Shown in pieces: positions 1 through 9,049 of a stretch of DNA of 64,000 bases. Source of the DNA: Chloroflexota bacterium (GTDB lineage Bacteria; Chloroflexota; Anaerolineae; J102); contig JAKOVD010000035.1 of NCBI GenBank assembly GCA_029782215.1, positions 1 to 64,000 on the forward strand, in the 5' to 3' direction. The position numbers and the translations under genes are program-made. Under the pieces are notes generated by a model that worked only from the letters and a program-made list of their open reading frames with translations, made no database searches and was not told the origin of the DNA. The stretch's first letter is position 1. Each line of letters opens with the position of its first letter.

Positions 1-5
1 TTCAA

Positions 6-20
6 GAAGTCGGACTTCTC
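6..20. repeat. Small palindromic repeat, copy 1
   Basis: A GAAGTC-G-GACTTC palindrome followed by TC. The same 15 bases occur again at 48675-48689, upstream of the DUF1156 methylase gene. Both copies are intergenic, which suggests a dispersed REP-like element. Only two copies are visible, so the family assignment is inference. Confidence 0.45.
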
Positions 21-24
21 CAAT

Positions 25-71
25 GGGCTTTCAGGCCGGTTTGCCTTCCCGTCAGGCCGGTCTGAAAGCCC
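25..71. terminator. Stem-loop upstream of the MFS gene
   Basis: GGGCTTTCAG (25-34) pairs exactly with CTGAAAGCCC (62-71), and further GCCGG/CCGG-rich sequence lies in the loop. It sits before the first gene and probably ends transcription of a gene left of the window. There is no clear T-tract, so it could instead be a leader structure. Confidence 0.4.
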
Positions 72-127
72 CCGAGCGAGCTTTCTCTTTCATCATCCTC
101 GTTTCCCCTGCTCCGTCCGGAGGAACC

Positions 128-1735
128 ATGTCTGCATCGGTCACAGCCGTCAAACCACCACAAGATGGAAGTGCTGCGGCGGTTCCCGCCCGGGCAGGCG
201 CCGTGCTCGCTACCCTCATCATGGTGGCGGCAGTGGCCAATCTGCCCCTGGCAATGGCCAACGTCGCCTTGCCCTCCATCGGGGCCTATTTCGACGCCTC
301 TCAGACCCAGCTCAACCTGGTGGCCGTGGCCTACTCGCTGGGCCTGGCGTGCTCGGTGCTGTGGTTGGGCGCCTTGGGTGACCGCTACGGCCGCAAGCTG
401 ATGCTCCTCCTGGGCGTCATCCTGGCGATGCCTGCGGCCCTGATCAGTGCTTTTGCGCCATCCATCAATGTTCTCATCTTCGGCCGCCTTTTTGGCGGTT
501 TCGCCGCGGGCATGGCCTATCCCACGACCCTCGCCTTGATCACGGCGCTGTGGGGTCCGGGACCCGAGCGGACGCGCTCGATTGCACTCTGGGCCGCCAT
601 CGGCGGCGCCATCAGCGCCTGTGGGCCGCTGCTCTCCGGTCTTCTGCTAACGCGCTTTCCCTGGAATTCTGTCTTTTTCGTCGTCTTGCCGGTGGCCGTG
701 GTTGCCCTCATCATGGCCCTGCGGTTCGTTCCTGCGCATGTCAACGAGGCCACGGAGCCTGTGGACAACCTCGGCGGCATCCTCTCGCTGGTGCTGGTCG
801 GCACCTTCATCCTGGCGATCAATTTCGCGCCGGTGCCCAGCGCCCGGACGGCGGTGATCGGTCTTGCCGTCATTGCCCTAATTGCACTCGTCCTCTTTGT
901 GCTGCGCCAGCGCCGGACTGAGAAACCTCTCTATGACCTCAAGGTTGCGGCCCGTCCCACCTTCTGGGTGGCCGCGGTTGCCGGCATCATCGTCTTCGGT
1001 TCTCTGATGGGCGCGATGTTCATCGGCCAGCAGTTCCTGCAGGATGTCCTGGGCTATGCCACCGTGGATGCCGGTTTCGCCATCCTGCCGGCGGCAGTCT
1101 TCATGATCCTGGTGGCTCCGCGCTCGGCCAAGCTGGTCGAAGCCCGCGGCGCCCGTTTTACGCTGCTCTTCGGCTATGTCTTCGTCATGCTTGGGTTCCT
1201 CACCATGCTCCTGCTGTGGAAGGAGAACATTCCCTACTGGATGGTGGCGCTGGGCTACTCGTTTGTCGGCATCGGCGTCGGCCTGGCGGGCACGCCCGCC
1301 TCGCGCTCCCTGACGGCCTCGGTGCCGGTCACGCGGGCGGGCATGGCTTCGGGGACCGCGGACCTGCAGCGCGACCTGGGCGGCGCCATGATGCAGTCCA
1401 TCTTTGGCGCTCTGCTGGCGGCAGGGTATGCGGCGGCTATGCTGGCCATGCCCAACGCCTCCGAGGTGCCCGCCAGCATCGCCAGCAGCATGACCATGTC
1501 GTATGCCGGGGCGCAGGCGGTGGCCGCTCAGTACCCCCAGTACGCCGACCAGATCTCGGCGGCGGCCAAGACGAGCTTCCTGGCCGGTGACCAATATGCC
1601 TACATTGCCGGCATTATCGCCGTCCTGATCGGGGCGGCTCTGGTTTTCTTCTTCTACCCCAGGCTGGATGAGGAGCGCAAGCTTCTCCTTTCCTATCATG
1701 CCGAGGATGAGGGCGCCCCTGGCGCGGCCAGGTAG
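128..1735 (+). CDS. MFS transporter, DHA2 (14-helix drug/proton antiporter) type
   Basis: A predicted inner-membrane exporter of 535 residues. The chosen ATG follows GGAGGAACC directly, so the upstream in-frame codons are leader sequence. The N-terminal half has the family signature GDRYGRK in the loop after the second helix (motif A), and hydrophobic segments continue to about residue 515. The length and about 14 segments fit the EmrB/QacA-like DHA2 group better than the 12-helix group. Such proteins usually exchange protons for amphipathic drugs or metabolites; the substrate cannot be read from the sequence. A SulP gene follows after 84 bases in the same direction. The short C-terminal tail is charged and cytoplasmic in the usual topology. 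Confidence 0.88.
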   Translation: MSASVTAVKPPQDGSAAAVPARAGAVLATLIMVAAVANLPLAMANVALPSIGAYFDASQTQLNLVAVAYSLGLACSVLWLGALGDRYGRKLMLLLGVILAMPAALISAFAPSINVLIFGRLFGGFAAGMAYPTTLALITALWGPGPERTRSIALWAAIGGAISACGPLLSGLLLTRFPWNSVFFVVLPVAVVALIMALRFVPAHVNEATEPVDNLGGILSLVLVGTFILAINFAPVPSARTAVIGLAVIALIALVLFVLRQRRTEKPLYDLKVAARPTFWVAAVAGIIVFGSLMGAMFIGQQFLQDVLGYATVDAGFAILPAAVFMILVAPRSAKLVEARGARFTLLFGYVFVMLGFLTMLLLWKENIPYWMVALGYSFVGIGVGLAGTPASRSLTASVPVTRAGMASGTADLQRDLGGAMMQSIFGALLAAGYAAAMLAMPNASEVPASIASSMTMSYAGAQAVAAQYPQYADQISAAAKTSFLAGDQYAYIAGIIAVLIGAALVFFFYPRLDEERKLLLSYHAEDEGAPGAAR

Positions 1736-1819
1736 CCTACATCTCCTCCACCGCTCCATCAGCGATCTACGTTCTTCATTCCACCATTGCCGCCGCACCG
1801 ACACACAAAGGAGGAAACG

Positions 1820-3514
1820 ATGACAGCCGCGACGACGCAAGAGAAGGCAGGGCGCGCCCTACCCATTTTGGGCGGGGTTCTGCCCATCAACGGGGCCCAG
1901 ATACCCACGGAGATCATCGCCGGCATCACCCTGGCGGCCCTGGCCATTCCCGAGGTCATGGGCTACACCAAGATCGCCGGCATGCCGGTGGTCACCGGCC
2001 TCTACACCATCCTGATTCCCATGGCGCTGTTCGCCATCTTCGGTTCGTCGCGGCACCTGGTGGTGGGCGCCGATTCGGCCACGGCGGCGATCATGGCCGC
2101 CGGGCTGGTCGGGCTGGCCGCTACCGCCTCGCCGGAGTACGTTGCCCTGGCGGGCGTGTTGGCGCTCCTGACTGCTTTCTTTGTTATCCTTGCCCGCGTC
2201 TTCAAGTTGGGCTTCCTGGCCGACTTCCTTTCGCGCACCGTCCTGATCGGCTTCCTCACGGGCGTCGGCATCCAGGTGGCGATCGGCCAGATTTCCGGAA
2301 TGCTGGGGATTCCCGGCGGCGGCGCCGGCCCGGTGCAGAAGCTGATTACGGACTTCCAGCAGCTTGGGCAGACCAATCCGGCCACGCTGGCGGTGTCGTT
2401 GGGGGTGATCGTCGTCATCGTCGGCGCCCGGCGCATCAACAAGAAGATCCCCGGCGCCCTGATCGCCGTTGTCGGGGCCATTCTGCTCAGCTACGCCCTG
2501 AACCTGTCCGCCTATGGCGTCGCCCTGTTGGGCACCGTTCCTGGCGGTCTGCCTTCGATCGCTCTGCCAAAGGCAAGCCTGACGCCCTCGACCCTACAGA
2601 CGCTGATTCCGGTTGCCTTCTCAATGTTCATCGTCATCCTGGCGCAGAGCGCCGCCACCTCGCGTGCCTATGCCACCCGCTACGGCGAGCGCTTCAGCGA
2701 GAACGTGGACCTGGTGGGTTTGAGCCTGGCGAACATCGGGGCCGGGTTGTCGGGGACGTTCGTGGTGAACGGTAGCCCCACAAAGACACAGATGGTGGAC
2801 AGCGCCGGCGGTCGTTCCCAGCTCTCGATGCTGACGACCTCACTCATCGTGGTCGTGGTGCTGCTCTTCCTGACCGTCCCCTTGTCCTACATGCCCGAGG
2901 CGGTGCTGTCGTCGGTGGTCTTCCTGATTGGCGTCGAGCTCGTGGACATCAAGGGCATGCGCCGGATTCTGGCCGAACGCCCGGCGGAGTTCTGGGTCGC
3001 CTTGATCACGGCCGTCATCGTGGTCTTTGTCGGCGTCGAGCAGGGCATCCTGCTTGCCATCGTCCTCTCACTGCTGTCGCACACCCGCCACGGTTACAAG
3101 CCCGTGAACAGCGTGATGAAGGAGGACGGCGGTCATCTGCAGGCGGTGCCCGTGGCCTCCGCGGCTGAGACCATGCCAGGGCTGGTGCTCTACCGCTTCA
3201 ATCACAGCATGTACTATGCCAACTCCGAGCAGTTGTCGGCAGAGATCCTGAAGCTTGCCAGCCTGGGGCCTGAGCCAGTGAAGTGGTTGTGCTGTGACAT
3301 GGTGGCGGTGGATGATGTCGACTTCTCGGCGGCCGCCACGCTGCGCGAGCTCTTCGGCGAGCTGAAAGAGCGCGGGATCCGGCTGGTGTTCGCCTCCGCG
3401 CCCGAGCATGTGCGCAGCCAGCTCGACGTTTCGGGCGTCACCAAGCTGGTGGGCCCCGACGCCTATTATCCCGATCAGACGGCCGTTTTGGACGCGTACC
3501 GCAGCAACAAGTAG
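1820..3514 (+). CDS. SulP family anion transporter with STAS domain (copy 1)
   Basis: A 564-residue inner-membrane transporter of the SulP/SLC26 family. The start is the ATG behind AAAGGAGGAAACG. The N-terminal core runs to about residue 430 and includes the family stretch AIPEVMGYTKIAGMPVVTGLY and a later NGSPTKTQ segment. The C-terminal part from about residue 455 is a STAS domain (VKWLCCDMVAVDDVDFSAA). Family members carry sulfate, bicarbonate, or dicarboxylates; the substrate here is not known. Nearby sulfatases and sulfur-assimilation genes make sulfate plausible, but that is inference. It lies 21 bases before the DUF2252 gene and is followed by a second SulP gene, so the three probably form one transcript. 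Confidence 0.9.
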   Translation: MTAATTQEKAGRALPILGGVLPINGAQIPTEIIAGITLAALAIPEVMGYTKIAGMPVVTGLYTILIPMALFAIFGSSRHLVVGADSATAAIMAAGLVGLAATASPEYVALAGVLALLTAFFVILARVFKLGFLADFLSRTVLIGFLTGVGIQVAIGQISGMLGIPGGGAGPVQKLITDFQQLGQTNPATLAVSLGVIVVIVGARRINKKIPGALIAVVGAILLSYALNLSAYGVALLGTVPGGLPSIALPKASLTPSTLQTLIPVAFSMFIVILAQSAATSRAYATRYGERFSENVDLVGLSLANIGAGLSGTFVVNGSPTKTQMVDSAGGRSQLSMLTTSLIVVVVLLFLTVPLSYMPEAVLSSVVFLIGVELVDIKGMRRILAERPAEFWVALITAVIVVFVGVEQGILLAIVLSLLSHTRHGYKPVNSVMKEDGGHLQAVPVASAAETMPGLVLYRFNHSMYYANSEQLSAEILKLASLGPEPVKWLCCDMVAVDDVDFSAAATLRELFGELKERGIRLVFASAPEHVRSQLDVSGVTKLVGPDAYYPDQTAVLDAYRSNK

Positions 3515-3535
3515 TTCTCGTAAGGTGCCCAGGCC

Positions 3536-4948
3536 ATGACGCCCCCCCTGGCAGTCACGCATCTGACGGTCCCCGAACGTATGGAACGGGGCAAGACGGC
3601 GCGCAAGCGCTGCCCCCGGTCGGCGCACGCCGCCTGGGAGGCGCCGGCCAACCGGCCGGACCCGATCGCCCTGCTGGAAGCGCAAGCGGAAACGCGCGTG
3701 CCGGAGCTGGTGCCGATCCGCTATGGGCGCATGCTGGCGTCGCCCTTCGCCTTCTACCGGGGCGCCGCCACCATCATGGCATCGGACCTGGCCACCCTGC
3801 CCAACACGGCGTTGAACGTGCAGCTTTGCGGCGACGCGCACCTATCGAACTTCGGCGGGTTCGCGTCGCCGGAGCGGGACCTGGTGTTGGACCTCAACGA
3901 CTTCGATGAAACGCTGCCCGGACCCTGGGAATGGGACCTCAAGCGGTTGGCGGCCAGCATTGAGATCGCCTGTCGCGAGCGCGGTCTTGCCTCTAAGGAG
4001 CGCCGCCGCCTCGTCCTTGAGGCGGCCGGGGAATACCAGCAGGCGATGGCGGAATTCGCGGCCATGGGCCACCTGGCTGTCTGGAGTCTCCATCTGGACC
4101 TGGCAGCGATGCGGCAGCGCTGGGGCATGGGGGCGGCTGCCCGAACCATGAAGACGCTTGACGCCGATTTCGCCCAGGCGCGCCATCGTGATAACCAGCG
4201 AGCCTTTGAGAAGCTGACCGTCCTCATGGACGGCCAACCCCGCATTGCCGCCCGTCCCCCGTTGGTGGTGCCGATCGAGGACATTGCGCCCAACCTGGAG
4301 CCGGAGAAGATCGAACATGACATTCGCGCCCTGATTCGCGGCTATCGACGCAGCCTGCAGGCTGACCGGCGCCATCTCCTGGAAACCTACGACTATTTGC
4401 ACCTGGCACGCAAGGTGGTCGGCGTGGGCAGCGTGGGGACGCGTACGTGGATCGCGCTGCTGCGGGGTCGTGACGACAACGACCCCCTCTTCCTCCAGGT
4501 GAAAGAAGCTCAGGCGTCGGTGCTTGAGCCCTACCTGGGCAAGAGCGCCTATGCCGATCACGGTGAGCGGGTGGTCGAGGGTCAGCGGCTGATGCAGGCC
4601 GCGAGCGACATCTTTCTGGGGTGGGAGCGCGTGGCGGAAGGGCTGGACGGCAAGCCCCGCGATTTCTATGTCAGGCAGTTGTGGGATTGGAAGATCTCGG
4701 TCGACGTCGAAGTGATGGCTCCGGACGAGATCAGCATCTACAGCCGGATGTGCGGCTGGACGCTTGCCCGCGCCCACGCCCGCTCTGGGGACCCCATCGC
4801 CATCAGCTCCTATATGGGCGAGAAGTCTTCGTTTCCTGAAGCGTTGGCAGAGTTCGCTGCTGCCTACGCGGATCAGAACCAACGCGATTACCAGGCGCTC
4901 GCCGACGCTGTCAAAGAAGGGCGCATCAAGGCAGAGACAGGCGTTTGA
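3536..4948 (+). CDS. DUF2252 family protein
   Basis: 470 residues with the typical DUF2252 blocks: SPFAFYRGAA near residue 65, then QLCGDAHLSNFGG and a DLNDFDET motif by residue 125. These resemble the nucleotide-binding and catalytic loops of atypical kinase/aminoglycoside phosphotransferase folds, but no reaction is established for the family. There is no signal peptide or membrane segment, so the protein is probably cytoplasmic. It is placed between two SulP transporter genes with gaps of 21 and 46 bases, suggesting cotranscription. A role linked to anion transport is only a guess from context. Confidence 0.85.
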   Translation: MTPPLAVTHLTVPERMERGKTARKRCPRSAHAAWEAPANRPDPIALLEAQAETRVPELVPIRYGRMLASPFAFYRGAATIMASDLATLPNTALNVQLCGDAHLSNFGGFASPERDLVLDLNDFDETLPGPWEWDLKRLAASIEIACRERGLASKERRRLVLEAAGEYQQAMAEFAAMGHLAVWSLHLDLAAMRQRWGMGAAARTMKTLDADFAQARHRDNQRAFEKLTVLMDGQPRIAARPPLVVPIEDIAPNLEPEKIEHDIRALIRGYRRSLQADRRHLLETYDYLHLARKVVGVGSVGTRTWIALLRGRDDNDPLFLQVKEAQASVLEPYLGKSAYADHGERVVEGQRLMQAASDIFLGWERVAEGLDGKPRDFYVRQLWDWKISVDVEVMAPDEISIYSRMCGWTLARAHARSGDPIAISSYMGEKSSFPEALAEFAAAYADQNQRDYQALADAVKEGRIKAETGV

Positions 4949-4994
4949 AGGCGAAGCCCGACATCTTCTCCAGACTCGAGAATCCTGAGGCCTC

Positions 4995-6683
4995 ATGACC
5001 ACCGAATCTCCAAAACAGCGTTCGGGCCTCGTGCCTAACATCATTTCCGGTTTGGCCACGGGCCTGTTCAGCATCCCGGAAGGGATGGCGTACGCCCAGT
5101 TGGCCAACGTCAACCCCATCTACGGCCTCTACTCCGGCATCGTCGCCGTCATCGTTTCCTCGCTCAGCACGGGCACGATCCTGATGATGAGCACGCTGAC
5201 GAGCGCCATCGCCCTGGCCACCGGCAGTGTGCTGACCAAGGCAAACATCCAAAGCAGCCAGATGCCGCAGGCCCTGTTCACGATCACTTTCCTGGTGGGC
5301 GCTATCATGTTCGTGCTGGGCCTGGCCAGACTGGGCATGATCGTCAACTTCGTCTCTAATGCCGTGATGACCGGCTTTGTGGCGGGGGCCTCGCTGCTGA
5401 TCATCCTGGGCCAGGAGCACCATCTGACCGGCTACAAACCGGTGGGCGCAAACCAATTTCAGGAGACGATCAACTGGCTGCAAAACATCAACCAGTGGGA
5501 CAAAACCACGGTGGCGGTCTCGGTTGTCACCATCATCCTGATGGTGCTCCTGAAGCGGGTGCGTCCCCTGGAGAAGTTTGCCGCCATCATCGTCCTGGCG
5601 CTGGTCACGGTCGTGGTCAGTGTGTTCCAGATTCCCACGGCTTTGGTCTCCAGCATCGCCACGATTCCCAACGGCTTGCCGAGCTTCATGCTGCCGAACT
5701 TCAGTCTGATCCCGCAGTTGGCGTTGGGTTCGGTGTCTGTTGCCATCGTCGCCCTGGCCCAGGGGGCCGGCATCAGCACTGCCGTCCCTAACCCTGACGG
5801 CAGCAAGGCCGGCCAGTCCCGCGATTTCATCGGCGAAGGCCTGGGCAACCTGGCGGGCAGTTTCTTCCAGTCCATGGGCACGGGCGGCTCCCTCTCGCGC
5901 ACCGGGATCAGCGTCGGGGCTGGCGCCAACAGCCGCCTGGGCGGCGTCTTTGCCGGGCTATGGCTGGGTCTGATCGTGCTGCTGTTTGGCAGCCAGGCAG
6001 AGAAGGTGCCCCTGGCGGTGATCGGCGGCATGCTGACCGTGATCGGCATCGAGTTGATCATGGCCCGGGTGCCGAGCGCCAGGCTGGTGCTCAGCACCCG
6101 CGCCTGGGCCTCCATTGCGGCCATGGCGATCACGTTCTTCTCGGCATTGTTCATCCCTCTGCAGGACACCATCTTCCTGGGCGCCGGGCTTTCGTTGGTG
6201 CTCTACGTGGTGGCTTCGTCCAAGAAGTTCCGGCTGCAGCAGGCCGTGCGGTTGGAGGACGGCGGCTGGGAGATGCGTGAGGCGCCGAAGAGCTTGAGCT
6301 CCGGCCAGGCGACCGTGTTGGTCGTGCAGGGGCTGGATTTCTTTGCCGAGGTGCCGTCAGTCGAAGACCAGATGCCGGCCAGCCGAGGCGTAGCCAACGC
6401 GGCCGTCATCCTCGTGGTGCGCGATATGCGGACCATCAGCAGCACGGGCATCCGATGGCTTGAGCGCTATGCGAAGGACCTCAAGGCCAACGGCAGTGCG
6501 CTTTTCCTGGCGGACGTCGACGCAGCGGTGCGGGAGTCGCTCATGCGCAGCGGCGCCGCCGCAGCGATCGGCGAAGCGAACATCTTCCTCGCCACGCCGC
6601 GCGTGCTCGAGGCCGAAGATGTGGCCTGGACTGCGGCCCAGCAGTGGCTGGCGCAGCGTCCGGCCCTGGCGACGCCCTCCTGA
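4995..6683 (+). CDS. SulP family anion transporter with STAS domain (copy 2)
   Basis: A 562-residue second SulP protein in the same cluster. The transport core starts almost at once (ISGLATGLFSIPEGMAYAQL near residue 15) and contains GGSLSRTGISVGAGANS around residue 298. The STAS domain occupies roughly residues 430-540 (ILVVRDMRTISSTG). It differs clearly from the first SulP protein in length of loops and sequence, so this looks like two old paralogues rather than a recent duplication. The substrate is not assigned. A BASS-type symporter gene follows after 22 bases, so four transport-related genes may share one transcript. Confidence 0.9.
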   Translation: MTTESPKQRSGLVPNIISGLATGLFSIPEGMAYAQLANVNPIYGLYSGIVAVIVSSLSTGTILMMSTLTSAIALATGSVLTKANIQSSQMPQALFTITFLVGAIMFVLGLARLGMIVNFVSNAVMTGFVAGASLLIILGQEHHLTGYKPVGANQFQETINWLQNINQWDKTTVAVSVVTIILMVLLKRVRPLEKFAAIIVLALVTVVVSVFQIPTALVSSIATIPNGLPSFMLPNFSLIPQLALGSVSVAIVALAQGAGISTAVPNPDGSKAGQSRDFIGEGLGNLAGSFFQSMGTGGSLSRTGISVGAGANSRLGGVFAGLWLGLIVLLFGSQAEKVPLAVIGGMLTVIGIELIMARVPSARLVLSTRAWASIAAMAITFFSALFIPLQDTIFLGAGLSLVLYVVASSKKFRLQQAVRLEDGGWEMREAPKSLSSGQATVLVVQGLDFFAEVPSVEDQMPASRGVANAAVILVVRDMRTISSTGIRWLERYAKDLKANGSALFLADVDAAVRESLMRSGAAAAIGEANIFLATPRVLEAEDVAWTAAQQWLAQRPALATPS

Positions 6684-6705
6684 CCTTTGGCCTGGTGAAC
6701 ATCGT

Positions 6706-7590
6706 ATGAGCCTTTCCGATTTCCTCACATTGCTTGCCCAGATCTCGGGTCTGCTCTTCATCGTCAGCAGCATGCTGGCGATGGGCATGAGCCTGACGAT
6801 GGGCCAGATCATCCAGCCGCTGAAGAACGTGCGGCTGGTGGTGCTGGCGCTGCTGGCCAACTTCGTGCTGGTGCCCCTGCTTGCCTACGCTATCACCCTT
6901 GCCATCCCGCTGGAACAGTCCCTGCGGGTCGGCCTCATCGTCTTGGCGACGGCAGCGGGCGCTCCTTTCCTGCCCAAGCTGGTGCAGGGAGCCAAGGGCA
7001 ATGTCGCTCTTGGTGTGGGCCTGATGGTGCTGCTGATGGTGGCCACCATCGTCTACATGCCCTTCGTCCTGCCCCTGCTGCTCAAGGGGGTGTCCGTCAA
7101 CCCGTGGGACATCGCCAAGTCACTGATCGTGCTGATGCTGATCCCGCTGGCGATCGGGCTGCTGTTCAAGTCACATTCGCCGCAGGATGCGGCGCGTTGG
7201 CAGCCGTTCCTGAACAGGGTCTCCAGCCTCGCCATCCTGGTCCTGCTGGTGGTCGGGCTGGGGTTGAACGTGAACAACATTCTGGACTTCATCGGCTCCG
7301 GCGGCATCCTGGCGCTGCTCGTCTTCATCTTGGGCTGTTTCGCCATTGGCTTCCTGCTGGGCGGTCGTGAAGCCGGGGTGCGCAGCGTGATGGGGTTGGG
7401 CACTGCCCAACGCAACGTCTCGGCGGCCATTCTTGTCAGCGCCCAGAACTTCTCCGGCACCAACACGCTCTCCTTTGTGTTAGTGGCGGCCATCCTGCTG
7501 CTGTTGATCCTGCTGCCGACTGCCAATCGTCTTGGCGCCCGCAGCCAGGCTGCGGTAGCAAATCCGCAGGCGGCCGCGCCTACCGATTAG
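6706..7590 (+). CDS. Bile acid:sodium symporter (BASS/SBF) family protein
   Basis: A 294-residue membrane protein with nine to ten hydrophobic segments. It starts at MSLSDFLTLL and has GLIVLATAAGAPFLPKLVQG near residue 83 and GTAQRNVSAAILVSAQ in the C-terminal half, both in positions conserved in the SBF fold. Relatives move organic anions such as bile acids, pyruvate or sulfonates with sodium; the substrate here is unknown. An upstream in-frame extension would overlap the end of the SulP gene, so I chose this ATG although the ribosome-binding site is weak. It is the last gene of the transport cluster before the META lipoprotein. Confidence 0.82.
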   Translation: MSLSDFLTLLAQISGLLFIVSSMLAMGMSLTMGQIIQPLKNVRLVVLALLANFVLVPLLAYAITLAIPLEQSLRVGLIVLATAAGAPFLPKLVQGAKGNVALGVGLMVLLMVATIVYMPFVLPLLLKGVSVNPWDIAKSLIVLMLIPLAIGLLFKSHSPQDAARWQPFLNRVSSLAILVLLVVGLGLNVNNILDFIGSGGILALLVFILGCFAIGFLLGGREAGVRSVMGLGTAQRNVSAAILVSAQNFSGTNTLSFVLVAAILLLLILLPTANRLGARSQAAVANPQAAAPTD

Positions 7591-7635
7591 GCGCAAACCC
7601 TTGTCCCTATTTCACCTTGAAAAGGAATTGAACCA

Positions 7636-8097
7636 ATGAGAAGTCTCATCTCCAAAACAGTCCTATGGGCGTCCCTCATGGCGGTTGTGCTGCTGGTGGC
7701 CGCCTGCGCGCCGCCGGCGACGCCTACACCGACCAACACCATTCAAGGCATCGTCTGGCAGTGGATGAGCGTGACCGACCAAACCACCAAGGTCACCACC
7801 ACGGTGCCCAACCCTGAGAACTACACGATCGTCTTCAACGCCGATGGCACGCTCAACGGCAAGGCCGACTGCAACACTTTCACCGGCACCTACTCGCAGG
7901 AGAACGGCCTCATTATCAAGCTGGGCGCCAGCAGCATGGCCTACTGCGGGGACGCGTCGCTGGACCAGGTCTACACGCAGTTGCTGGGCAACATCGTCGC
8001 TGGCGGTCCTGATGGCGCCGGCAACCTTGCGCTGGAAACGGCGGGCGGCGCCCAACGCATGCTGTTCAAGAACGGCGGCGCTGCCCCGAAGCAATAA
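7636..8097 (+). CDS. META domain lipoprotein
   Basis: 153 residues. An N-terminal signal ends in the lipobox LVAAC with the lipidated Cys at residue 24, then a short PTPTPT spacer and a META domain (IQGIVWQWMSV, DCNTFTGTY, SMAYCGDASLDQVYTQLLG). META/HslJ-like domains are small beta-rich envelope domains associated with stress or adhesion; no enzymatic role is known. An AAAGGA site precedes the ATG. A decayed META-like gene with a similar end (FKNAG..AP) lies at 19656-19960, suggesting an earlier duplication. The next gene follows after 14 bases. Confidence 0.85.
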   Translation: MRSLISKTVLWASLMAVVLLVAACAPPATPTPTNTIQGIVWQWMSVTDQTTKVTTTVPNPENYTIVFNADGTLNGKADCNTFTGTYSQENGLIIKLGASSMAYCGDASLDQVYTQLLGNIVAGGPDGAGNLALETAGGAQRMLFKNGGAAPKQ

Positions 8098-8111
8098 AGG
8101 AGCTCGCAGTG

Positions 8112-8966
8112 ATGAAAACAACGATTCGGAACCTTGCGGTTGTTCTGGGAATGGCTGTGGTCATGACCGCAGCCGTGCTCTTGCTGGCGTTCAACGCCCG
8201 CGGGTCGGCCCTCTCCACCGTTGGACTTGGTGCGGCGGCAGCCACGCCTACCCCACCTGCCGGTGATGCCATCCCGCTCAAGTCGATCGCCGACTTGCCC
8301 TCGTTCAGTGCGACCGTCAAGCTTGACGTCAACGGTCTCATCGATGGCCAGCGGGCGCAGGGCGATCTGACGGGCTTGCTGACGAACAATCAGGGCAAGA
8401 GCCAGATCACGGTCTCTGGCAGTCTGTTGGGCGATCTCGCCACCAAGGTTGGCGGCTCCCTGGTAGGGTTGTTCACGCCGTCCAAGGTTGACCTCTACAA
8501 AGTGCCTGAGGGCGCCTACGTCGTCATCAATGGCTTTGTGCCGGTTTGCGTCAAGCCCAAGGCCCTCAATGCGACGGCGGCGCTGGATGACATGAGTCCG
8601 CAGAGCCTGTGGGCGATGTTCACCAGCAGCGACGTGGCGCGTGGCAAGCTGGTTGGCGAAGAAACGCTGAACGGCACGACCGTCAAGCACTACGTCATCG
8701 ATGGGGACGCCTTCCTTGCCGCCGCGCAGCACAGCAAGAACGAGAAGCTCAGGACTTTCGGCGAGTCGCTGTGGTCGGCAGAAGACGCCGATCTCTATGT
8801 CGACGCCAAGACCGGCTATCCCGTGGCTTTTCGCGGCCGGTACAGCGGCTCGTTCGAACCCCTCAAGTTTGAAGGGGATTTTGGCATCCAGCTCGATCTG
8901 ACCAGCACCAACGCCAACAAGACGGTCGCGCTGCCCAGCGCCTGCAACAACCCCATCTCCAAATGA
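8112..8966 (+). CDS. Secreted or membrane-anchored protein, LolA/LprG-like fold suspected
   Basis: 284 residues from the ATG that follows AAGGAG by nine bases (a GTG directly before it is a less likely start). Residues 5-30 form a signal anchor, followed by a TPTPP spacer. The rest is soluble, with the pattern seen in LppX/LprAFG- and LolA-like proteins: VKLDVNGLIDGQ early, then GEETLNGTTVKHYVIDG and DADLYVDAKTGYPVAFRG late. That fold binds lipids in relatives. No catalytic motif is visible. I do not recognise a specific gene. It is in the same orientation as the META lipoprotein and probably cotranscribed with it. Confidence 0.6.
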   Translation: MKTTIRNLAVVLGMAVVMTAAVLLLAFNARGSALSTVGLGAAAATPTPPAGDAIPLKSIADLPSFSATVKLDVNGLIDGQRAQGDLTGLLTNNQGKSQITVSGSLLGDLATKVGGSLVGLFTPSKVDLYKVPEGAYVVINGFVPVCVKPKALNATAALDDMSPQSLWAMFTSSDVARGKLVGEETLNGTTVKHYVIDGDAFLAAAQHSKNEKLRTFGESLWSAEDADLYVDAKTGYPVAFRGRYSGSFEPLKFEGDFGIQLDLTSTNANKTVALPSACNNPISK

Positions 8967-9049
8967 GAGGGCGGGTAGCCTCCGCTCCCCTGGCGCAGCC
9001 TGGCCCGGGTCTGTCCTCGATCATCCATGTCTAAAGGAGGGTTCTTACC

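Noticed and set aside
1787..1819. Upstream in-frame start for the first SulP gene
   Set aside because: The added residues are hydrophilic and the AAAGGAGGAAACG site sits directly before the ATG at 1820.
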